Shown here: positions 33,553 through 41,519 of the stretch, piece by piece | Position numbering within the stretch: position 1 is the first letter of the stretch | Layout of the letters: every line of letters starts with the position of its first letter | Assembly (NCBI GenBank): GCA_021234155.1 | Contig: JAJEKV010000017.1 | Location: forward strand, 4,808,792-4,872,791 | Direction of reading: 5' to 3' | DNA length: 64,000 bases | Origin: Isoetes taiwanensis | Taxonomy: Eukaryota; Streptophyta; Lycopodiopsida; Isoetales; Isoetaceae | Made by a program: the position numbers and the translations under genes | The notes under the pieces: model-generated | Databases searched by the model: none | What the model was told of the DNA's origin: nothing | The model's input: the letters and a program-made list of their open reading frames with translations, nothing else

Positions 33553-33871
33553 AAAAATCACTATAGATTAATCTTAGAAGCCAATTCAATGGCTAATGCC
33601 CACCTGTCTTTACACTAAACCATTCATAATTGGCACTCTGTGACATCTATGAACACAAATATATCTAAAACTCTATATTCAATGCATGACATCCACTCAT
33701 TTTACATGTGATAAAAATGCCCATCATTGTCGTGCATATAAGTTTCTAGTAGATATTGGTTTTGCTCCTGATTGAAAGATTATATTTTGTAGAAATATAA
33801 AAACTTTGTGTTTACTTCAATTAGAAGATTAGAATATGTATGTTTTACTAAAGTTATTTCCTTATGTTGTT

Positions 33872-33943
33872 GTGGTTGTAGTTTAGTGGTTAGAATTCCA
33901 CGTTGTGGCCGTGGAGACTTGGGCTCGACTCCCAGCAACCAGA
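33872..33943 (+). tRNA. tRNA-His(GTG), locus B16, class 1, terminal acceptor mismatch
   Basis: The 3' acceptor reads caaccag, so the first pair becomes G-G. The tRNA body is intact. Confidence 0.78.
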
Positions 33944-34299
33944 AATATCTTGTATTTATATTCTTTGTAATATGAGGCTTCTGCAATTCATCTCAAAGGC
34001 ATCGTTCAACCTTACTCATTGAGCATTTGCTTGTGGAGATTGTACTAGACGTTGTCCATAACATGTGTCCAGACATAAAGAATGTGGATCCAAAAAATGT
34101 AAACCATAAGGCATGCTTATTTTGAAAAGTAGAATTCTAATAATGAAGTCCCACGATAAAGGAATCCATACCATCTCTGCACTCCATCCTCTATCCATTC
34201 TATTCCATGGCTAATGCTAAACTCCAGAAACCCTAAATAATTCGCAGTTGACACTCTATTTCGTCTATGGGCACGATGAAATCTACAACTATTTATTTT

Positions 34300-34334
34300 A
34301 CAACGTGGAATTCTAACCACTAAACTACAACCAC
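34300..34334 (-). pseudogene. Half tRNA-His at the inversion junction
   Basis: Only the 5' 35 nt (acceptor strand, D arm, 5' anticodon stem) remain on the minus strand. The break lies just after the ccacgttg of the anticodon stem and loop. Confidence 0.9.
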
Positions 34335-34652
34335 AACAACATAAGGAAACAACTTTAGTAAAACATACGTATTCTAATCTTCTAATTGAAGTAAACACAA
34401 AGTTTTTATATTTCTACAAAATATAATCTTTCAATCAGGAGCAAAAACAATATCTACTAGAAACTTATATGCACGACATTGATGGGCATTTTTAGCACAT
34501 GTAAAATCAGTAGATGTCATGCATTGAATATAGAGTTTTAGATATATCCGTGTCCATAGATGTCAAAGAGTACCAATTGTGAATGGTTTAGTGTAAAGAC
34601 AGGTGGGCATTAGCCATTGAATTGGTTTGTAAGAATAATCTAAAGTGATTTT

Positions 34653-34724
34653 TGTGGTTGCTGGGAGTCGAGCCCAGGTCTCCACGGCCACAACGTGGAA
34701 TTCTAACCACTAAACTACAACCAC
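34653..34724 (-). tRNA. tRNA-His(GTG) on the minus strand, class 2
   Basis: Perfect consensus tRNA in reverse orientation with class-2 flanks. The only complete minus-strand copy. Confidence 0.93.
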
Positions 34725-35189
34725 AACCACATCAATATAACTTCAACACATTTACCATCGTGTGAAAAAAGGGATCTTATGATCATTTTGTCACCGAAGA
34801 AAACTGATCTACGGATTCCTATAAACTACGGTCCTTCAATGGAAGCAAAGCTTCTACCTACTACAAACATACTGCCCAGGGATGTCGCGGATTTTTATCA
34901 ACGTGTAAATGAGCAAAAGTAATGGAGTGAATAAATAGCTGTAGATGTCATCGTGTCCATAGACGAAATAGAGTGTCAACTGCAAATTATTTAGGGTTCC
35001 TGGAGTTTAGCATTAGCCATGGAATAGAATGGATAGAATAGAATAGAATAGAATTGTTTTTATCGTCCACGGAGACCAATCGGCCTATGGGACCCAATAC
35101 AAAAAGCCCAGCAGTCACATTACTGCCCGGATTAAAACCCCGCCGAAGGGTTTTGAGGGAAAACCGTGGCGGCAATAAGACTAGCGACA

Positions 35190-35627
35190 TCAATTAAATG
35201 GTTTGTGGGGGCATATCGAGCCCTCAAGTCCGGTACTTCTGAATGTATGATCCAGTGGCACCGAAGTCGTACCCGGTATCATGTGTAGCGGCTCATCAGG
35301 TCTAATCAACTTAGCATAGCGTGTCCGAATCTGATCATATGCTGGGCAGCTCTGGAAAGTGTGACACTCATCCTCAACAGCTCCCGTCTGGCAGCACTGA
35401 CAAACCCTATCCTGACGTGGCTCCCCAATCCATCGACCTGTCTCAATCCGGAGATGGTGGGCACCTGTGCGAATGGAGGCGATATGCTGCGCCGCGCTTT
35501 TCATGGGCGGGATGTGAGCGTAGGTAGCTGTGGGCCTCGTTCTAATGTGGGATTTATGTCTTTGCTTGTAATGTGCGGTTTTGACTTGCTCGAGCCCTGG
35601 AATCCCAAAGCTTCTTTGGAGAAACAA
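35190..35627 (-). pseudogene. LINE ORF2 C-terminal Cys/His-rich domain
   Basis: The 145-residue frame contains RTGAHHLRIETGRW, a C-x2-C pair (VCQCC), VEDECHTFQSCPAYDQIR and similar motifs. This matches the C-terminal region of LINE endonuclease-reverse transcriptases, where a Cys/His cluster is thought to bind nucleic acid. The frame continues with interruptions toward the RT palm. Confidence 0.75.
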
Positions 35628-36139
35628 GCATCAAGGTAACATCTCGGCCATCACGATGCGCCTCTGTTTCTACTGGGACGCACATGTGCTCTGGACATTC
35701 CATCTAGTTAGCCCTTGCACTCTTTTATCCTTCCAACAATTCTTGAGTCGTTGTGGTCCCATTGCCCTTTGCGCATAAGCCAAGTCGCGGTAGAGCGATC
35801 ATCATCCATATTTACCACCTTCGGAAATAGGCGATATGTCTATCAAGGGGCTCATTTGAAGTGGCAGGAAACCACATCTCCTGCAACAAAATTTGATATG
35901 GGACCGTGGATTTCACTCAGAGTGCCCGTGCTAAGAAGGCCTTCTTTTTGTTCTAAGTCGCTCCAAGTAGCAAAGGGACACCACTGGGCCCCGGACTTCA
36001 ACTCCGTACAAAATAAGCGGCTCTACCAATACCCGAGCGGATGTGCCACGATGCCCCCAATCATATAGTTACGCTCGTGGTTATTGTTCTCGCATTGCAT
36101 AGAGTGCTTTCCGGCCTGTTTGCTACATGCAATCTTATG

Positions 36140-36455
36140 GAAGTGTGTCAAGATAGTGTAGAAGGAAACTCCACTCCCAGATACTTGTAGGTGGGTGTCA
36201 CCTCCACTTGTTGCCCTCGATAAGTGAATGAAGGGGGCCGTGCGAGGATGAGATTAGGACCACCTTGGTCTTGGCCAGATTGACGTTCATGTCTGTGGCC
36301 TGGCAGAATGTATCTAGAGCATCTAAGTGAGACTGCATATCCTCTGGAGTGTGAGCTAAGAGGTCAACATCGTCTGCATAGATTTGTTGTCTGATGACCT
36401 GATGCAAAAGTTGGGTCCCGCCACCCCCATTGTCCATGAGCCAGTGTTCTAACTG
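36140..36455 (-). pseudogene. LINE reverse transcriptase, palm with YADD
   Basis: Reads LEHWLMDNGGGGTQLLHQV, then IYADDVDLLAHT with the catalytic YADD at about 36373-36384, then MNVNLAKTKVVLI. A downstream piece near 36190 gives PTYKYLGVEF, a conserved RT thumb motif. Upstream of LEHW the frame is cut by the gypsy fragment; the missing RT motifs resume at 38070. Confidence 0.85.
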
Positions 36456-38068
36456 GTGTGTTAGCTGAGAAAGCAACCTTGGAGAATGCTAAGGAGAGAC
36501 AAGCTCCTTCCACATGGCAGACTGGTGGATCTACGAGTAGAGGTAGATTCCCTAGCAGGGGTGGCATGGCTGCACAGGCTGTTAGTATGCAGGAGGGCGG
36601 TCAAAGTCGAGGATCTCGGCCTATGTATGCACCTTTGAATGATGAAACCAGGGAAAAGTGTATTAATGAGAATCGATGCTTCAGGTGCAGAGAAGTTGGT
36701 CATTATGGACGAGATTGTCCGAGAAGGTGGATGGATAGTACCGCCTCGTCTGCATGTTCTCAACGTGGAGGGCAAACAAACCAGTGGTCCAGGTCGAATT
36801 CTAGTGATACTTATGGACGGGGCCAAGGCAGAGGAAACGGAGGCCGAGGTAACCGTGGTGGTCGTGGAGGTTTTTGGGATAATAATAGGGGTGGCAGAGG
36901 ACAAGCTAGGGGAGATAACAGGATTATAGCACAAGCTAATCCTGCAGTTGAAGTTAGGGCTGCTCGAATCATGGACCCTCCTGTGGAAAGAATGTGCATG
37001 TATGCTGCAGTGGACCAGGGTCGTGTAGATAATCAAGCTGTGGTCATCAGAGTTCCAGGTATTATTCATGGAGTTCCTGTTCTCTTTCTTATTGATTGTG
37101 GTAGTACACATTACTTTATTTCCCCAAGGCTGACAAAGAAACTAGATTTGAATATGGTTAGCCGGGACCCTAGATATGTGGAGTGTTGGCTGATGGTAAA
37201 ATTAAGACTTCCTATGCTAAGGTAGACAATCTTGAATTCCAAGTAGGAGATTTTGAGTCCCATACTAGTTTTGAAGTATTGAGCCTAGGGAAATATGATG
37301 CTATTCTAGGAATGTCATGGTCAAGGCCACATAAAGCTTGTATTGATTGCGGAGAGCAAACAGTTACATGTCAAAGTCCTAATAGAGATAAGTATGTGCT
37401 GGAAGGATTGCCTTCATCATTAGTGGTTACACCTTTGTCCCGGAAAAGTTTTAAGAAACAGATTAAGAACGGTTGCATAAGAATGGGATGTGCATTGTTG
37501 TTAGATTCATTCTTGGGTACTGCAGAGTTACAGGAACAACCTATTGCCCCTGAGATCCAGGAAGTGTTGGATGAGTTTTCTGATGTGTTTCCTAAAGAAT
37601 TAACGGAATTGCCTCCACATAGAATGGTAGATCATGAGATAGAACTTGTTCCTGGGGCTGAACCCACGTCAAGGCCACCATATAGATTTCATGCATTAGA
37701 GATGGCCGAATTGAAGAAACAGTTAGCGGAATTATTGGAACAAGGGTTTATACGGCCGAGTGTTTCTCCATTTGGGGCGCCAGTTTTGTTTGTAAAAAAG
37801 AAAGACAGGACATTAAGGTTGTGTACTGATTACCGCATGCTTAACCAGATTACAGTGAAGAATAGATATGCATTGCCTAGGGTTGATGAGTTATTTGATC
37901 AGTTGGGACAAGCTAAGTACTTCACAAAAATTGATCTACGATCTGGATATTTATAAGACTGCCTTTAGGACACGCTACGGACATTACGAGTTTCTTGTAA
38001 TGCCCTTTGGGTTGACAAATGCTCCCGCCACCTTTATGCGCCTAATGAATGAGGTATTCCGATCTTTC
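36456..38068 (+). mobile_element. LTR-less Ty3/gypsy gag-protease-RT fragment inside the LINE
   Basis: On the opposite strand to its host LINE. A gag tail (36458-37180) has one zinc knuckle CFRCREVGHYGRDC, then a Gly/Arg-rich stretch, then a protease with LIDCGSTHYFIS at about 37086-37121. The RT start includes [33 protein letters not shown] and, after a frameshift at about 37950, [20 protein letters not shown]. It begins mid-gag and ends mid-RT with no LTRs, and LINE coding resumes on both sides. RT wording resembles plant chromovirus-type elements. Frameshifts near 37190 and 37950. Confidence 0.85.
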
Positions 38069-38069
38069 C

Positions 38070-38525
38070 TGCATAAATGTTGGGGAAAGAGGACATCCCT
38101 GGCGGACCCCAATACTGCTAGTGAATGGTTGTCCCGTCATCCGCATCTGGCCTGTACAACTCTCGTACAACCTGTATACTGCATTTTGCACTAGTTGCCG
38201 CAATCTTTCCCATAACTTTTCCCGAGGCACGGTGTCAAAAGCCTTCGCAAAGTCAACAAAGCACCAATACAGGTCCCGCCGACGGTTTCTGCTATCCTCA
38301 ACCAAAGTCCTCAATGTGAAGATATGATCAATGGTTGAATGCCGGGGTCTGAACCCTGCTTGTGTGAGAGCTCGCACACCTATTGCTTCTGCCCACCTGG
38401 TCAACTGTTGCTCAATAATGCCAGCTAGCAGTTTGGCAAACACCGAACTGACCATGATTGTTCGGTAATTGGTTGGACTATGTGGATCTCCTGCCTTGTA
38501 AATGGGGACAACTCTGCGCGGAGCC
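38070..38525 (-). pseudogene. LINE reverse transcriptase, fingers and first palm motifs
   Basis: Minus-strand frame: APRRVVPIYKAGDPHSPTNY, then QAGFRPRHSTIDHIFTLRTL, FVDFAKAFDTVPREKLWE (catalytic Asp of the first palm motif) and [12 protein letters not shown]. These are LINE RT motifs in correct order, leading into the YADD part at 36455 after removal of the gypsy fragment. The 5' side is cut at 38526 by the LTR of the large element. Confidence 0.88.
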
Positions 38526-38669
38526 TGTGACGTTCCAGCACAGTATACGCTCCCAGGACGTATATTGTACTGCCACGTCACGCGTACACGCCACCCCGAC
38601 TGACGTGTACGCCAACGTGTAGCCAAGTGGGTAGCCCCTAGGGGGCAACTTGCTAAGAATGTGCATTAG

Positions 38670-38860
38670 TATTAATGTGCACATTTTCCAATGTACACAT
38701 TAATGTGGGCACACATTTCCATGTGGCCACTTGATGCCAAGTGGGCCATACCCATAGGTGCAATTAATGTGCACATTTTCCAATGTACACATTCATTAAT
38801 GTGCACACATTTCCATGTGAGCACATTTGGGTGCACACCTTTCCATGTGGGCACATTTGG
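38670..38860. repeat. Repeated AATGTGCACATT-type motifs in the LTR U3
   Basis: 'tgtgcacattttccaatgta' occurs twice (about 38678 and 38768), interleaved with 'cacacatttccatgtg' variants (three copies). The words are partly palindromic and could be transcription-factor sites. The right LTR repeats the block at about 50282-50465. Confidence 0.75.
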
Positions 38861-38949
38861 CCACCTAGCCCTTAAAGGCAAGTGGGCCCTTTTCCCAATT
38901 ATCCCACATGCCTAAAGGGGATAATTGGAAACCCTAGCCACCCCCTTGT

Positions 38950-38958
38950 CTATTTAAG
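38950..38958 (+). promoter_or_regulatory. TATA-like box in the 5' LTR
   Basis: ctatttaag, followed by 'taggagaaccctaac'. It lies about 425 bp into the LTR, after the repeated U3 block. The same box is at 50556-50564 in the 3' LTR. It is the likely start region for element transcription (inference). Confidence 0.55.
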
Positions 38959-40237
38959 TAGGAGAACCCTAACTTGCCCATTTTCGTTTCTAGGGTTTTA
39001 GAGCTCTGTTTTGGCTGCCTCAAGAGCCAAAACCGCCTCCTGAACTCTGTCCGAGAGAACCGCATCATTAGTTTTCCTTGATTGAGCATTTCAGCCGGGA
39101 TGGTCGAGTTCAGTCGAGGAGGAGGAACTCAAGGATCGGTATTTAGGCAATTTAGTAGTCTAAACCCCATTTCAGCCATCGAATCGAGAGGTTTAGCCTC
39201 TTAAATTGCCCATAGCGACCCTCTAGAACTCTAGATAGCAGATTCTAACTAAAGAACCTAACTCTATGATATAGATTAGATCTTGTTCTTTAGTTCTTCC
39301 GTGATGATATATATGGATGATGTATCTCTGTGAACTCCTTGTATTGGGAAGGGGGTAGAGACCTAAAGCTTGGTAGTAGATGCTCCTAGATTAGCCTCTC
39401 TAGCACACTATAGATGCGGCTGTGCACAAGAGCACACCGGTTGTGGGTGAAGGGGGGACCGGCTTATAAGGAGGTTCGTGTTCGACTCTTGAGCGATCCC
39501 TATGGTGTGTTAGTGCTACTGGGGATCATTGTGACTAGGTCTAATGGCTTGCCTACTGCGTGTGGGCAAGGCATGGGCTCGACACACTTTCGTGAGGTGG
39601 TGAATATGACCTTCCATTGAGTTCAAGTCGAATACGAAAGGAAAGTGGCCCTCTAGTCACCTTGAGTCGGCATGTAGAGATCTCGGAGGGAGAGATCCCT
39701 ACCCGCCCCATCGGACCGGGGAGATGCAACCCAGGATATAGCCCCTTGGCTATGCATCCCGGGCTACGATCGAGGTCCCAACACTTTTCAGCCTACTCGC
39801 AAAGTGTGCATGAGGGAGAGGCGGATGGAGTGGACAACCCAATGCCATGTTCTTATGCCGGCCAAATCCATTGCCATGAATAAATGCGCAATGACCTCTG
39901 AGACCCAAGCTTGTCGGGTCCATCCCATGTAGGTCCGAGCCTTGGGTAGGATTTCCTCTATGCATTGTCTGATCATTGTCTTTTGCAGATGTGATGTGCC
40001 ACCCGTAAGGGTGGGTATATGTGTTGCTCTTATATACCGACATGTATGTTTACGCCTGACTAGGTAGGCCCCCGAGGGAGACGGTACAATGACCCCTTTC
40101 ACTCTTCCCAATGGAACCCGGCCACGGTTGCGGTGTTATGTGAAGGGCCCTGTATCGGCATGGAGCTGGTATGGGGAAGAACTCCCCGTTTGTATACGGT
40201 GAGTGCAACCGTGATAATCCAGTAGGGGACGTCACAG

Positions 40238-40249
40238 TGGTATCAGAGC
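40238..40249 (+). promoter_or_regulatory. Primer-binding site, initiator tRNA-Met type
   Basis: tggtatcagagc starts two bases after the 5' LTR. This sequence is the complement of the 3' end of plant initiator tRNA-Met and is the commonest plant LTR retrotransposon primer site. Confidence 0.92.
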
Positions 40250-40451
40250 AATGTTCTTGGAGACCAAGAGCAAAGCACTGACCATGCTCCCAGTAGTACT
40301 AACTTGATAGGATCCTCAAACCTCGAGAAATGGGAAATTTTTTCTCATTTTTGTAGTATATGCTAAGCTAGCAACAGTTAAAGTGAATTAGTAGCAGTTA
40401 AAGTGAATTAATAGCAGTTAAAGAAAAAAAATTAGTGAGCCAAATAGGATG

Positions 40452-40518
40452 GTCTCACACGTCGCGCCAGGGCCGATTTCTAAAATGTAGAAACCTGTCT
40501 GGGCGCAAAGTGTGAGAC
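40452..40518. repeat. 67-bp palindrome P1 in the LARD leader
   Basis: Outer arms gtctcacac/gtgtgagac and inner arms gcgccag/ctgggcgc enclose a 'gatttctaaaatgtagaaac' centre that itself folds (tttcta/tagaaa). First of four related hairpins. Confidence 0.85.
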
Positions 40519-40838
40519 ATTGATCTGAAAATAGTTTAAAAAGTCAAAAAAAAAAAAAAAAAAAAAAAAAATTTAGAAAAGTAACTTAGTAATTCGAATT
40601 TTAGAAAATGCGCCAGGGCCGATTTCTAAAATGTAGAAACCTGTCTGGGCGCAAAGTGTGAGACATTGATCTGAAAATAGTTTAAAAAGTCCAAAAAAAA
40701 AAAAAAAAATTTTAGAAAAGTAACTTAGTAATTCGAATTTTAGAATCTGAAAATAGTTTAAAAAGTCCAAAAAAAAAAAAAAAAAATTTTAGAAAAGTAA
40801 CTTAGTAATTCGAATTTTAGAAAATAGTTTAAAAAGTC

Positions 40839-40869
<31 letters not shown>

Positions 40870-40900
40870 AGAAAAGTAACTTAGTAATTCGAATTTTAGC
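40519..40900. repeat. Tandem A-rich repeats with internal poly(A) runs
   Basis: Unit 'gaaaatagtttaaaaagtc', A-run of 15-30, then 'ttagaaaagtaacttagtaa' and 'ttcgaatttta' repeats four times, one copy carrying palindrome P2 between units. Confidence 0.85.
40610..40664. repeat. Partial palindrome P2
   Basis: Same inner hairpin as P1 (gcgccag...ctgggcgc) with the right outer arm agtgtgagac, but the left outer arm is missing. Confidence 0.8.
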
Positions 40901-41246
40901 CTAGGAATTAGCTAGATTAGCCAGGGGTCAAGAAGCAGCAGAGGAGAGGGCAGAACGAGAGCGGGAGGCCAGGGGTCAAGAAGCAGCAGAGCAGAAGCTG
41001 GTCCAACATTTTGAAGACTCAACAGCCGCACAGTACACACTAAGGGAGTAACTCTAATGAAGAAAGATATGCACTTACCAATCATATCAAAGGAGAACCT
41101 TATTAATTTCGTAAATGATAAAATTGGTTTAATACAACGTGTTTTAGAGTAAATTATAACTGTATAAAGTTACTTAATTAAGTTAAGTTATAGAATTCTA
41201 GCTTTTGTTTAAGTCAAATTGGAGCTTTTGAGCAAATTGAGACGAT

Positions 41247-41313
41247 GTCTCACACGTCGCGCCAGGACAGATTTCTAGATTTTAGGAATCGGGCTGGGCA
41301 CCACGTGTGAGAC
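41247..41313. repeat. 67-bp palindrome P3
   Basis: Outer arms gtctcacac/gtgtgagac are exact. The inner stem is cgcgccagg...ctgggcacc. The centre has diverged (agatttctagattttaggaa). Same length as P1. Confidence 0.85.
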
Positions 41314-41445
41314 CATGCCCAAAAATGCCCAAAACAGCTCCAAATCGACCAAGTAAGGGGTCAATTCTGCCTAACTCGATGAGTTTAGTGGAATTACAGC
41401 CTTAGATCACTTAAATCGAGTAAGCCTAGCCCAATTAGGACCCAT

Positions 41446-41512
41446 GTCTCACACGTCGCGCCAGGACAGATTTCTACATTCTCAAAATCGGTCTGGGCGC
41501 AACATGTGAGAC
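41446..41512. repeat. 67-bp palindrome P4
   Basis: gtctcacac...atgtgagac with inner cgcgccagg/tctgggcgc. The stems are kept while the centre differs again, which suggests selection for the fold or a shared origin. Confidence 0.85.
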
Positions 41513-41519
41513 CTCCAAA

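Larger units (their letters stand above)
24452..34297 (+). repeat. Tandem tRNA-His array, copy B (16 plus-strand loci)
   Basis: Same dimeric class-1/class-2 structure as copy A, with extra units after 30633, two foreign inserts, and a 60-bp tandem duplication at about 32834-32953 that leaves a 15-nt tRNA 3' end (32894-32908). It ends at an inversion junction. Confidence 0.9.
34298..35036 (-). repeat. Inverted arm of the tRNA-His array
   Basis: At 34297/34298 the array stops in 'caactatttat' and continues as its own reverse complement. The arm holds half of a class-1 gene, its spacer, a full class-2 gene and the unit beyond, up to 'ggaatagaatggatag', where the LINE tail begins. Together with the plus-strand array it forms a large inverted repeat with no loop. 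Confidence 0.88.
35040..36455 (-). mobile_element. L1-like LINE, 3' segment (RT end, C-terminal domain, 3' UTR)
   Basis: The minus strand carries the last part of a LINE whose other parts lie at 38070-38525 and 51843-54730. It ends in a 3' UTR with 'ggggttttaatccgggcag' and a short tail of TTCTA units at 35037-35053 that merges with the array sequence 'tctatccattctattcc', so the target or tail was microsatellite-like. The coding part has several frameshifts. Confidence 0.8.
38526..40236 (+). repeat. 5' LTR of the LARD-like element
   Basis: Starts tgtgacg and ends cgtcaca, a perfect 7-bp inverted terminus. Contains a U3-like part with repeated 'aatgtgcacattttcc' words and a TATA-like box, then a long leader with 'ctctagaactctagatag'. 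It aligns with 50133-51842 along its whole length. Confidence 0.9.

Noticed and set aside
11776..33986. Recurrent minus-strand frames of about 68 residues containing WLLGVEPKSPRPQRGILTT
   Set aside because: They are the antisense translation of the tRNA-His gene and its flanks, repeated with each unit.
12991..34198. Recurrent minus-strand frame starting MDRGWSAEMVWIPLSWDF, about 81 residues, in most array units
   Set aside because: Its conservation follows from recent duplication of the spacer. Lengths vary, several copies are frameshifted, and no family is recognisable.
11679..34297. CRISPR-like regular repeats
   Set aside because: Plant nuclear context; the repeats are tRNA genes with spacers of hundreds of conserved bases, and there are no cas genes.
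11679..34724. Possibility that the array is a tRNA-derived SINE family
   Set aside because: Units are in tandem with constant long spacers, no A/T-rich tails or target duplications, and the tRNA part is a full cloverleaf matching plant tRNA-His.
36461..37111. 216-residue minus-strand frame over the gypsy fragment
   Set aside because: It is antisense to the Gag/protease coding strand, which carries the zinc knuckle and the LIDCGST motif.
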